A DNA stretch of 64,000 nt from Bacteroidales bacterium (GTDB lineage Bacteria; Bacteroidota; Bacteroidia; Bacteroidales; WCHB1-69), in assembly GCA_017525245.1 (NCBI GenBank), contig JAFXTE010000053.1, forward strand, positions 1 through 64,000, in the 5' to 3' direction. Below the pieces are notes generated by a model, which was given only the letters and a program-made list of their open reading frames with translations, was not told the origin of the DNA and made no database searches. A program made the translations under genes and the position numbers. Position 1 is the first letter of the stretch. Every line of letters begins with the position of its first letter. Positions 15,626 to 23,873 of this stretch are shown one piece after another.

Positions 15626-17065
15626 TCACGCCAACCGCCCCAGCAACTCGATCAGCACCCGCCAGATGTCGTGGATGGTCGAGAGCTCGACGCGCTCGCT
15701 GGTGGAGTGCGGCTCCACGATGCGCGGACCGATGCTGGCGATCTGGATGCCGGGATAGTGCTGCACGAAGAAGCCCGCCTCCAACACGAAGTGCATCGCC
15801 ACCATGCGGGGACGCCAGCCCAGCACGTCCTGGAACGTGTCGCTGACCCGCTGCAGGAACGGCGACTGCTGGTCCTCCTGCCACGCCGGGGCCGACATCA
15901 CGACCTCGGAAACGGCGCCGGCTTCGGCGAAGGTTGCAGCAATGGTCTTGCTCAACGCCGCCATATCGTCGTCAACGAAGCTGCGAGTGTGGGTCGAGAC
16001 GAAAAGGTGGTCTTCTTCCGCCACGATGCGCCCCACATTGTTGGAGGTCTCCACCGTGCCGGGCATCGCCGCGCTCATCTGCACCACGCCCTGCGGCACC
16101 TTCTCCAAAGCGCGGACCAACGCCGCGACAGTCTCTTTGGGGATGACTGTCTCCCGCTTCTCGCACGCCTCCATACTGCAGGTGATGCGCGGGTCGGTGC
16201 CCGCATATTGTCTCTGGAACGTCTGGTTGATCTTGTCCAACAGCTCCTTCACGAACTCGGAAGCCCCGTTGTTTTCGGTCCAAATCACCATCTCGCCCGA
16301 CGATGCAATCGAGGCGTTGGCTTCACCGATCTGGATGTCAGCAACTTCGATATCCTCTTCCTTGCTGATTACCTTCAGGATGATTTTGGTCTGCTCCATC
16401 GCGCTGCAGCGTCCCTTGTTGATATCGACGCCGGAGTGGCCGCCTAATCCGCCGGCGATGCGGATACGGTGCCAATGACCGTCGTTGGGTGCTGGCAGCC
16501 GTTTCACGGGGAGGCGGTGGAACTGCAGGCAGGCACCGGCGGCTCCGGTGGTGATGGTGTCGTAGTCCTCTGAGTCAAGGTTGATGACCTTGCGACCTTT
16601 GAGGAAGTCCTTGCTGAGCTGCGAGGCACCCGACATGCCGTCCTCCTCGTTGGTCGTGGTGATGACCTCCAAGGCGGGATGCACGATGCGGTCGTCTTCG
16701 AGCACGGCGAGGGCCATCGACAGCCCGATGCCGTTGTCGGCGCCCAACGAGGTGCCGCGGGCCTTCATCCAGCCGTTCTCCTCGTAGGCCTCGACGGGGT
16801 CGTTGAGCGGGTCGTCCATCCCCACGCAGACCATGTCCATGTGGTTGAGCAGCACGATGGGCTCGGCCGCCTCGTGTCCGGGCGTGGCGGGTTTGCGGAT
16901 CACCACGCAGTTCTCTTTGTCGCGCTCGTACTCCAAATGCAGTCGCTCGGCGAACTGGCAAAGGTAGTCGGCGATGCGCTCCTCGTGGTGCGAAGGGCGC
17001 GGAATCCGGTTCAGCTCACGGAAGATGCTGAAAACGCGGTCGGTATTGATATTGTGGGTTGTCAT
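15626..17065 (-). CDS. pepD: Aminoacyl-histidine dipeptidase (PepD, M20C)
   Basis: A 479-aa cytosolic metallopeptidase. Metal-binding M20 motifs are visible: NHMDMVCVG (His near 83), SLGADNGIG (Asp near 120) and TTNEEDGMSGA with the catalytic Glu pair near 150. The GGLGGHSGVDINKGR segment belongs to the lid domain. Length fits PepD (about 485 aa). The enzyme splits Xaa-His dipeptides such as carnosine and other short peptides. It lies 27 bases downstream of the DUF4143 ATPase gene on the same strand with no evident promoter between them, so it may be read from that gene's regulated promoter. Confidence 0.9.
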   Translation of the reverse strand: MTTHNINTDRVFSIFRELNRIPRPSHHEERIADYLCQFAERLHLEYERDKENCVVIRKPATPGHEAAEPIVLLNHMDMVCVGMDDPLNDPVEAYEENGWMKARGTSLGADNGIGLSMALAVLEDDRIVHPALEVITTTNEEDGMSGASQLSKDFLKGRKVINLDSEDYDTITTGAAGACLQFHRLPVKRLPAPNDGHWHRIRIAGGLGGHSGVDINKGRCSAMEQTKIILKVISKEEDIEVADIQIGEANASIASSGEMVIWTENNGASEFVKELLDKINQTFQRQYAGTDPRITCSMEACEKRETVIPKETVAALVRALEKVPQGVVQMSAAMPGTVETSNNVGRIVAEEDHLFVSTHTRSFVDDDMAALSKTIAATFAEAGAVSEVVMSAPAWQEDQQSPFLQRVSDTFQDVLGWRPRMVAMHFVLEAGFFVQHYPGIQIASIGPRIVEPHSTSERVELSTIHDIWRVLIELLGRLA

Positions 17066-17092
17066 ATTTTTGGGGGATTGATTTTTTAAGTG

Positions 17093-18298
17093 TCAGAAAC
17101 CATTTTTCAAGAAATCAGCAAGTGGGATGTGAATGATGCCCTCATATTTGCTGGAATCCATAAAAGGGGTCATAGATATTACATATTTCGGGTAGTTGTC
17201 GTTAATCTTCTGAAGGTTCCCGAATTCGCGTTCGAAAGTTGACTCTTCACTGATGAGATAAGCTGCCTGAACGTAAATGGTGTCATCACCCTTTGTCCCT
17301 ACGAAATCGATTTCCGTGGCATACATTTGTCCGACGGTTACCTTATATCCTAAACGGATGAGATGCTGATATACAAGGTTTTCCACAATTTTCTCAATGT
17401 CATTGGCACGCCTGCCGCCCACTATGAAATTACGGAGTCCGACATCACCAAAATAATATTTGTCGTTGTTTTCCAGCAGTTTCTTCCCGTGTAAGTTGAA
17501 ACGTGTTACATTATGCACAAGAAAAGCCTCGGACATTGCTTTCAAATAATTCAGAATGAGGTTCTTGGATACTTCATTCTTGTTGGATGTCATATAGTTC
17601 TGAATATTGGTGGCCGACAGTGGCTTGCCGATGTTGTCACCAACATATTTGATCAGGTTTTCCAAAAAGGACACATTGCGCACTTTTTTGCGACGGACGA
17701 TGTCTTTCACCAGGATTGTGTTGTAAACGCCCTGAAGATATTGCCGAACGACTTCTGGGTCATCCAGTCCGATAGGACGAAGGCCGGGCAGTCCTCCAAA
17801 ATTGATATATCTACGGAGCGTATCATCACTATCTTCCAAATTATGGAAGATCAGGAACTCTTCATAGCTGAGGCCCTGCACGAAGATTTCCACATATCTG
17901 CCAGAAAGCAGTGTCGCCAAGTCGCTTGAAAGCGTGTCGGAATTGCTGCCTGTCACAATGATGTCAATATCCGGATTGTCATAGTAATTCCTTAGTCCGC
18001 GTTCAAATCCCTCGATTTCCTGAACCTCGTCAATAAGGATAAATGTATGCTTACCAGGCTCTCTTCGTTCGTCAATATATGCCACCAGATCTTTGTAATT
18101 CTGGATGAAGTCGAAATCGGTCTTTTCCTTGTCAATATAGATGACGCACGAGTCTGAATCCTGTCGTTTCCGTTGGACAACCTCCCTCATGACGTAACTT
18201 TTGCCGACACGGCGTTGACCGGTCAAAACAAGAAGTACGCCTGTGCCGAGTAATTTCTCTACTTTTGAGTAGTAAAAGGGTCTATAAACCAGTTCCAT
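17093..18298 (-). CDS. AAA_14/DUF4143 ATP-binding protein
   Basis: A 401-aa ATPase. The AAA_14 domain has Walker A GQRRVGKSY (residues 27-35) and Walker B FILIDEVQE near 85-93; sensor-like VTGSNSD follows near 116. The C-terminal DUF4143 domain has LRNFIVGGRR and a final nuclease-like segment with EIDFVGTKGDDTIYVQ, resembling a PD-(D/E)XK core. This family is common in gut Bacteroidetes, often near mobile regions; its role is not established. Two copies of a TTTGTTCA palindrome precede it, so it is probably autoregulated or repressed. The start at 18298 fits the promoter box at 18319-18326. Confidence 0.8.
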   Translation of the reverse strand: MELVYRPFYYSKVEKLLGTGVLLVLTGQRRVGKSYVMREVVQRKRQDSDSCVIYIDKEKTDFDFIQNYKDLVAYIDERREPGKHTFILIDEVQEIEGFERGLRNYYDNPDIDIIVTGSNSDTLSSDLATLLSGRYVEIFVQGLSYEEFLIFHNLEDSDDTLRRYINFGGLPGLRPIGLDDPEVVRQYLQGVYNTILVKDIVRRKKVRNVSFLENLIKYVGDNIGKPLSATNIQNYMTSNKNEVSKNLILNYLKAMSEAFLVHNVTRFNLHGKKLLENNDKYYFGDVGLRNFIVGGRRANDIEKIVENLVYQHLIRLGYKVTVGQMYATEIDFVGTKGDDTIYVQAAYLISEESTFEREFGNLQKINDNYPKYVISMTPFMDSSKYEGIIHIPLADFLKNGF

Positions 18299-18318
18299 GT
18301 CTCAATATTTTTCTCGCG

Positions 18319-18395
18319 CAAAAATACTATTTTTTTTGTTCACTATAATGAACAAAATGAAATAAACTTGATTTTTGTTCATTATGATGAACGAA
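18319..18395 (-). promoter_or_regulatory. Promoter with two TTTGTTCA-N6-TGAACAAA operators
   Basis: On the minus strand TATTTTTG occupies 18326-18319. Upstream are two palindromes with a 6-base spacer: TTTGTTCA 18335-18342 with TGAACAAA 18349-18356 (perfect, and extendable by one more pair), and TTTGTTCA 18374-18381 with TGAACGAA 18388-18395 (one mismatch). The first begins 8 bases upstream of the box. Centre-to-centre distance is 39 bases. This looks like a two-site operator for the ATPase gene. Confidence 0.6.
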
Positions 18396-18562
18396 TCTCA
18401 AGGGTTGGTTAAGACATTCGAGCAGCTTCGTCCACAAGGGAGATCAAATGTTTCCATTTTTCTAATTGCCTTAAGCAGTCCAGTGTGAATTCTTCAGTCT
18501 ATGAATCTTGGATAATACATAAAATCGCAACCTTATGTTATTGACTACAAAAACACAAAATT

Positions 18563-18650
18563 AATATTATCCAAGGAAATAAATCGCCAAAATTCGATAA
18601 AATCCAAAGAAATAAACTGTCGGATTATGATATAATCCAAGGAAATATCT
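18563..18650. repeat. Three direct repeats with 33-bp period
   Basis: The core ATCCAAGGAAATA occurs with small changes at three places; the CCAAxGAAAT part starts at 18571, 18604 and 18637, exactly 33 bases apart. An inverted copy of part of the core (CTTGGATAAT) lies near 18508. The segment sits in the gap between the flavin reductase stop and the ATPase operators. No gene is apparent from 18396 to 18662. It could be a set of protein-binding sites or a remnant of a coding tandem repeat (33 bp is 11 codons). Confidence 0.5.
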
Positions 18651-18662
18651 TTTCGCAACAGG

Positions 18663-19226
18663 CTATTTCAGCTTCATCCCATTCTTGAAGGCTTCGCCAA
18701 CGCGCTGCGAGACAAGGTAGTAGCCGTGCGTGTAGGGGTCGAAGGCGATGGCCTTCAGGGCGTCTATATCCACTTTGCCCTCCTTCATCTTGTCGGCCTC
18801 CACGGAGGTTTGCAGCACCTTGCCGATAACCCCCAATCCTGTGTCATCACCTTGGTATTCAATAAATTCGCACTCCATCGCGATGGGCAACTCGTTGATG
18901 ACGGGAGCATCCACCAAGGAGGATTTGGTGGCGGTGAGACCGCTCTTGGCGAACTTGTCTTTCTCCTTGTGGCCCGACACCACGCCGAAATAGTCGGCCT
19001 CCACCACGTGGGCGGCATCGGCGATGTGGACCACAAAGCCCTTGCGCTGCTTGATGTTCTCCACTGTCTTGTGGGTTTCGGTGAGGTTGAGGGCCACGCG
19101 GTCGCGGTCGAGCATCGTGCCCCAGGCGGCGTTCATCACGTCAACGGTGCCGTCCTCGTTGTAGGTGGCGACGAGCAAAACGGGCATCGGGAAAATGGCT
19201 TCGGTTGTTTTAATCGGTTGTTTCAT
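18663..19226 (-). CDS. Flavin reductase family protein (FMN-binding split barrel)
   Basis: A 187-aa protein of the flavoredoxin type. It starts TTEAIFPMPVLLVATYNEDG and has the DVMNAAWGTMLD segment that binds flavin, then ETHKTVENIKQRKGFVVHIA and GLTATKSSLVDAPVINELP, typical for this family. It should bind FMN and use NAD(P)H or act in electron transfer; the partner is unknown. It is transcribed alone from a TATCTTTG box at 19284-19277. Core gene by composition. Confidence 0.8.
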   Translation of the reverse strand: MKQPIKTTEAIFPMPVLLVATYNEDGTVDVMNAAWGTMLDRDRVALNLTETHKTVENIKQRKGFVVHIADAAHVVEADYFGVVSGHKEKDKFAKSGLTATKSSLVDAPVINELPIAMECEFIEYQGDDTGLGVIGKVLQTSVEADKMKEGKVDIDALKAIAFDPYTHGYYLVSQRVGEAFKNGMKLK

Positions 19227-19424
19227 AATGGATTATGTTTAAATTTGTAATTACTTGAAATCGCTTGTTTAAGATGCAAAGATAGAAAATCTGTTGTTTC
19301 GGTGATGTTGCAGACGTGGTCGAAATTCAGGGTGAAGAATCCGATGTGAGGCGGAAATTGCGCGGGGGAAATCCCTGCAGATCACGCGGATTTCCAATGG
19401 ATGAAAAATCACAACATCTCTCCC

Positions 19425-19456
19425 AAAAAAGGCGCCGCAACCGCGACGCCTTTTTC
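19425..19456. terminator. Bidirectional terminator
   Basis: AAAAAGGCG (19426-19434) pairs with CGCCTTTTT (19447-19455). It lies downstream of the leftward MFS gene that ends at 19498 and stops its transcript before the flavin reductase promoter. Confidence 0.75.
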
Positions 19457-19470
19457 TTGTACATTAAATT

Positions 19471-19500
19471 CAACAGCTAACAGCTAACAGCCAATAGCTA
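19471..19500. repeat. Intergenic microrepeat (CAGCTAA tandem)
   Basis: Tandem copies of a heptamer close to CAGCTAA fill the gap just after the MFS stop. Similar tandems recur at 21301 and 27588, so this is one of a family of short intergenic repeats in this genome. Confidence 0.5.
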
Positions 19501-21150
19501 TTTGATGTTCGGCTCCTCGAGACCGAGGTGCTGTTTCTTATCAACGGCCTTCAAGATGATGCCGAGAATGAGGGCGGCGACACCGAGGCAAGCCAGCATC
19601 ACCAACGGCCAGGTGTAGTTGTAGGAAACGGCGGCCGTTTCAGCATCAATCAAACCTTCGTTCATCTGTGCGATGACATCTTGGTTCGTCTTGTCCAAAA
19701 CCTTACCGATAAGCAGCGGGAAAAGCCACAAACCGATGTTCTGAATCCAGAAAATGAGGGCGTAGGCGGAACCGATGATCTTCTCGTCAACCAATTTCGG
19801 GACGCTCGGCCACAATGCGGCGGGCACCAATGAGAAGGAGGCGCCTAACACGAGAATGGTCAGGTAAGCCACGATGACACCGCCGGCGGCGTTGCCCTTG
19901 AACTGCGGCAAAATGAACGCGAAGGTCAAGTGACAGATAATCAGTAACAAAGAGCCAATCATCAACATGGAAGCGGCTTTACCCTTGTGGTCAACATAGT
20001 TACCGAGAATCGGGGTGATGGCCACGGCGAGCAACGGGAACACGGCGAAGATGGTCTCGGCCGTACCGCGCATGTAACCCATCCAACAATAGACAATCAA
20101 TGCCACGACAGCCAAAGCCATCAGACCAATTTTAGCGGTTTTATTCTTGGAGAAGTTGCTGGTGAAAGAGCACACCGCCACGGCCAACATGATGATGTAT
20201 TGGATGATGGTCACAGAGCTGCCGCCCCAGAACGTGTTGATGTCGGCCTCGGTAAGCGTGAGGTTGCACTGCAGCATGTTCACAGCATATTTCTGGAACG
20301 GGAAGATGGCGCTGTAGTAAAGCACGCAGAGGAGAGCCACCAACCAGAAACCACCGGAAGAGAGGATCTTGCCAATGTCGGACACCTTGAACGGATCGTC
20401 CTTCTCTTCGGCCTCGCCGGTTTGAGCGTCTAACTTCTTATCCATGAAGAAATAGACGATGAACATCATCAAAGCGATACAGAGGAGCACCACGCCGAAA
20501 GCCACAGAACGGGAAACGTCAATCGTGCCGCCCAACTTGGCGAAGAAGGGTGAGAAAATCATACAGGTGGCGACACCCAGACGGGCGAGAGCCATCTCGG
20601 AACCCATGGCCAAAGCCGTCTCACGACCCTTGAACCATTTCACAATACCGCGGGAAACGGTAATACCGGCCATTTCCACACCGCAACCGAAGATCATGAA
20701 ACCGACGGCTGCAACCTTGGCGGAAGCAGGCATTCCCTCATAGAATGGAGCCACGCCAAGTTCCTGGAAACCGGGAATGTAGTTGAGGTGGTTGGTGAAC
20801 CAAGCTTCCACACCGCTGCCCATGAAGGCTTCTGTAACGGCATAGTACTTGATCAAGCCACCGATGAGCATCACCGTGCCGGAGAGCACTGCGGTGAAAC
20901 GAACACCCATCTTGTCGAGGATGATACCGGCGAAGATGAGGAAGAAGACGAACACATTCAGGAACGTCTCCGCGCCCTGCATCGTACCGAAAGCGGTGGA
21001 ATCCCAACCTCTTGTCGATTGCATGAGGTCCTTGATAGGCGAAAGGATGTCCATGAAAATGTAGGAACAGAACATGGCCAAAGCCAGCAGCAACAACGCT
21101 GTCCATCTCATGGCCGCGCTGTCTCTCAAAGTTTGTAGTTTTTCTGTCAT
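19498..21150 (-). CDS. MFS transporter
   Basis: A 550-aa integral membrane protein with 12 or more hydrophobic helices. After WTALLLLALAMFCSYIFMD come GIILDKMGVRF, matching the conserved MFS loop 2-3 motif, and a large central cytoplasmic loop around 240-260 (charged AQTGEAEEKDDPFK). The C-terminal half repeats the pattern (GNYVDHKGKAASM). It is longer than the usual 400-450 aa. Substrate is not identifiable; it is probably an organic-anion or nutrient carrier in the inner membrane. A TACTTTTG box at 21208-21201 supplies its own promoter. Confidence 0.75.
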   Translation of the reverse strand: MTEKLQTLRDSAAMRWTALLLLALAMFCSYIFMDILSPIKDLMQSTRGWDSTAFGTMQGAETFLNVFVFFLIFAGIILDKMGVRFTAVLSGTVMLIGGLIKYYAVTEAFMGSGVEAWFTNHLNYIPGFQELGVAPFYEGMPASAKVAAVGFMIFGCGVEMAGITVSRGIVKWFKGRETALAMGSEMALARLGVATCMIFSPFFAKLGGTIDVSRSVAFGVVLLCIALMMFIVYFFMDKKLDAQTGEAEEKDDPFKVSDIGKILSSGGFWLVALLCVLYYSAIFPFQKYAVNMLQCNLTLTEADINTFWGGSSVTIIQYIIMLAVAVCSFTSNFSKNKTAKIGLMALAVVALIVYCWMGYMRGTAETIFAVFPLLAVAITPILGNYVDHKGKAASMLMIGSLLLIICHLTFAFILPQFKGNAAGGVIVAYLTILVLGASFSLVPAALWPSVPKLVDEKIIGSAYALIFWIQNIGLWLFPLLIGKVLDKTNQDVIAQMNEGLIDAETAAVSYNYTWPLVMLACLGVAALILGIILKAVDKKQHLGLEEPNIK

Positions 21151-21307
21151 AATGTTTATTATTTAGTTTGAAATTCTATAATTTCCAATATTTGAAACGG
21201 CAAAAGTACAATTTTTTTTGCTTTTGGCTATTAGCTTTTTGCTTTCTTTCATTGGGTCTTCTCTCTTTTTAAGAGGTAATATTAGGCCAATAGCCAATTG
21301 CAAACAG

Positions 21308-21535
21308 CTAACAGCTAGAATCGTCCCTGTTTTTTGACGATTTCACGAGGTCGATAAGGATATAGCCGGTCAATATGCCCCAGATGGCCATCAGAATGGG
21401 GCTTTTTTTCAGAATGTTGTCGGAAAACTGTCCGGATTTGTACCAGTAGAGCAGTGACAGCAGCAACCCCGCCGCTATTCCGGCGACATGCCACCATGTG
21501 AGGTTCTTCTTCCAAAAGTCGTTATTCTCCTTCAT
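21308..21535 (-). CDS. Small two-helix membrane protein
   Basis: A 75-aa protein with two hydrophobic segments, about 15-31 (WWHVAGIAAGLLLSLLYWY) and 44-62 (SPILMAIWGILTGYILIDL). The start overlaps the end of the upstream gene by 14 bases, which indicates translational coupling. No family is recognised. It might assist the coupled periplasmic protein, but nothing beyond the gene order supports that. Confidence 0.5.
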   Translation of the reverse strand: MKENNDFWKKNLTWWHVAGIAAGLLLSLLYWYKSGQFSDNILKKSPILMAIWGILTGYILIDLVKSSKNRDDSSC

Positions 21536-22304
21536 TGGCTATTTTATCATACTGATAATTAAAGTAATTGGTTCGGATTTTCTCCCGGATCTGTTCATCG
21601 CTCCAACGCACGAGATCATAATAGTTGAACCGGCAGTACATCATGAAATCCAACAGCTCATCGCCTTGCAAACCAGTCAGTTCCGAAACAATATCGCGGT
21701 TATATTTATGTTGGATGCGTTCCACCTCATCCTCGTAGGAGAGCATTTCGTTGTACAAACGGTTCATCTTCGCCTTTTTGCTGTATTTGTCATACAGGTA
21801 GGAAATGGGCGACATGGTGACGCCGCCGCCAAGTGACAGGATGTTTCCATTCTCTTTATACGTGGCGTTGGCCTTCTGCCATTCAGAGAGCTGTGCCTCT
21901 TCCACACGTTTGTAGTATTCGGGCAGTTCCAGTGTGACAATATCCTTTTTGAAACCCTCATACGACGGGTTGATGCCGATGATGGTCACCTCTTTCAGCA
22001 TCGTGACCTTATAATAAAGAAAAAAGTCCTCGAAACCGTAAAACAGGTCTTTGTCAATAGTGGTAACAAGTTGTCGGTAAATGGATTTGGAGATGATCAG
22101 CGTGTCGTTCAGGGAAAGGTCAATCTCGAAACGTCCGTTTTTGTCCGTGAAGGCGAATTTCTGTGTGTTCACGTTATAGACGCTGGCACCGGCGAGCGGC
22201 TGATAGGTGATGCCGTCGAACACACGCGCAGAATACCGTTTCTGTTGAGCATAAACTGCTATAACACAAACTAATAACCCTAATATAAGGATGAATTTTT
22301 TCAC
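21522..22304 (-). CDS. Carboxypeptidase-regulatory-like domain protein, secreted
   Basis: A 260-aa protein with a signal peptide (residues 1-20, ending VYAQQ). Residues 22-100 read as a CarboxypepD_reg-like beta-sandwich (ARVFDGITYQPLAGASVYN, then FAFTDKNGRFEI), the domain common at the start of TonB-dependent receptors. The C-terminal half is helical (IQHKYNRDIVSELTGLQGDE). It is probably periplasmic or attached to the outer membrane. A TACTTTTG box lies close upstream on the minus strand. The downstream two-helix membrane protein gene overlaps it. Confidence 0.6.
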   Translation of the reverse strand: MKKFILILGLLVCVIAVYAQQKRYSARVFDGITYQPLAGASVYNVNTQKFAFTDKNGRFEIDLSLNDTLIISKSIYRQLVTTIDKDLFYGFEDFFLYYKVTMLKEVTIIGINPSYEGFKKDIVTLELPEYYKRVEEAQLSEWQKANATYKENGNILSLGGGVTMSPISYLYDKYSKKAKMNRLYNEMLSYEDEVERIQHKYNRDIVSELTGLQGDELLDFMMYCRFNYYDLVRWSDEQIREKIRTNYFNYQYDKIANEGE

Positions 22305-22377
22305 AGCGGCAAAAGTACAAAATTATTATAATGAAAAATATGAAGATTATAAACTGCTTTATTTGTTCTGATTTCTT

Positions 22378-22410
22378 GATTGAGACGTAAGACGTGAGAC
22401 TTAAGACTTT
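22378..22410. repeat. Intergenic microrepeat (AGACGT/TAAGACT)
   Basis: Tandem heptamer-like units (GAGACGTAAGACGTGAGAC and on) lie in the divergent gap before the efflux operon, in the same style as the tandem at 63448. Confidence 0.4.
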
Positions 22411-22514
22411 GGAATAAAACGAAAAAATAGTAATTTATTGTTGATTTTTTATTTTTTTCAGATTAAACATCCTATAAGAAAAATAGTCGCAATAACATTG
22501 TTTTTGAAAGGAAT

Positions 22515-23834
22515 ATGAAGAAATTTGTCATCACGGCTGGTTTTATACTTTTGATATTCAGTAACATAACAGCTCAAGAAAGTTCAGATAAAAAATATTT
22601 CACCCTTGAAGAATGTCTGCAATATGCGGAATCCAACAATTTCTCTTTACAATCTGCTAACATCAATATTTCTTCTTCCGAGTTGAATTTGAAGCAGGCC
22701 AGAGAGAATATTGCTCCAACGGTATCTGCTTCAGCGTCACAGAGTTTTAATTTCGGGAACTATGAAAAGTCCGTGGGGTGGGGTGGCAATTACGGGATCA
22801 ACGCCGGCATGACCCTTTTCAACGGGTTGAGCAACGCCAATAAAATCAAACAGAGCAAACTTAATGTCGAGCAGTCGCAGCTGCAGCTGGAGAGCAGCAA
22901 GAACAACATCCGCGTTTCCATAATCCAGGCGTTTTTGGCCATTATGATGAACGAGGATATGCTTGACTACCAGCAACAAGTACTCACCGCCAGCAAAGAA
23001 CAGATGGATCAGGGTAAACAGCAGCTTGATGTGGGGCAGATTCTCGAAAGCGACTATAAGATGCTTCAGGCGCAATATACATCAGACCTATATAATATTG
23101 AAAACACCAAGCACAACATCCAGTCCAATTATCTGACATTAAAGAATTTACTTTCGATAGATCCGGCGAAGGAAATAGTCATTTCCCGCCCTGACAGCAC
23201 AACCCTTTTCAAAAATCTGGAACTGCCTGCGCTGCAAGAACTTATTGAACGTTCCACAAACTATCTGCCGGAGCTGAAGATGAGTGAAAATGAGATTGCG
23301 AGCGCAGAATACGACGTGAAAATCCAGAAGGCCGGTTTTTACCCCACCTTATCGGCCAATGCGGGCATTAGTACGGGTTATAACGGCTCTAACCTTACTT
23401 CGCCCAACACTGGTTGGGGCACGCAGCTGTGGCACGGTCTCGGAGAAAATATAGGCCTCAGCCTCAACATACCGATTTACCAGCGCAGTACCGTCCGCAA
23501 CAATGTAAAACAGGCGCAATACCGTGCCGAGCAGATTGAGCTGGAGAACAAGGAGACCCTTTACAAAGTTCACAGGGATTTGCAACAGAGCTATTTGGAC
23601 GTGGCCACTGCCCAGAACGAATTCATTGCGGCGGAGGCCAAGAAAGACGCTTACCTCGCCAACTACAAAACTTACAAACTGCGCTTCCAATACGGTTCTG
23701 TCACGGCCGTCGATCTTATCCAACAGCAGACCAACTTCCTCAACCAGCTTCATCAATTTATTCAGGCAAAATATTCCTACGTGTTGAAACGCAAGATCTT
23801 GGATGTGTATATGGGAATCCCTGTAACGCTGTGA
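22515..23834 (+). CDS. TolC-family outer membrane efflux protein
   Basis: A 439-aa outer-membrane channel protein with a signal peptide (1-20, ending NITAQ). It has the two-fold repeat of helical and strand segments of the OEP family: YFTLEECLQYAESNNFSLQ, a long coiled region, then ARENIAPTVSASASQSFNFG, and again YPTLSANAGIS in the second half. It begins the operon tolC-like, macA-like, macB-ATPase, macB-permease, so it should form the exit duct of a tripartite ABC efflux pump. Substrate is not predictable from the sequence. Confidence 0.85.
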   Translation: MKKFVITAGFILLIFSNITAQESSDKKYFTLEECLQYAESNNFSLQSANINISSSELNLKQARENIAPTVSASASQSFNFGNYEKSVGWGGNYGINAGMTLFNGLSNANKIKQSKLNVEQSQLQLESSKNNIRVSIIQAFLAIMMNEDMLDYQQQVLTASKEQMDQGKQQLDVGQILESDYKMLQAQYTSDLYNIENTKHNIQSNYLTLKNLLSIDPAKEIVISRPDSTTLFKNLELPALQELIERSTNYLPELKMSENEIASAEYDVKIQKAGFYPTLSANAGISTGYNGSNLTSPNTGWGTQLWHGLGENIGLSLNIPIYQRSTVRNNVKQAQYRAEQIELENKETLYKVHRDLQQSYLDVATAQNEFIAAEAKKDAYLANYKTYKLRFQYGSVTAVDLIQQQTNFLNQLHQFIQAKYSYVLKRKILDVYMGIPVTL

Positions 23835-23867
23835 CAATTATGAATTATGAATGCTGAATTATGAATA
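23835..23867. repeat. Intergenic microrepeat (AATTATGA)
   Basis: Tandem copies of an AATTATGA-like octamer fill the short gap between the TolC-like and MacA-like genes, inside the operon. Confidence 0.45.
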
Positions 23868-23873
23868 TTTATA

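Noticed and set aside
15671..16478. Forward open frames over pepD
   Set aside because: pepD on the minus strand has intact M20 metal motifs; the forward frames read as low-complexity shadows.
18563..18650. CRISPR array (33-bp periodic repeats)
   Set aside because: Only three units with a core of about 13 bases, variable flanks of about 20 bases, and no cas genes nearby.
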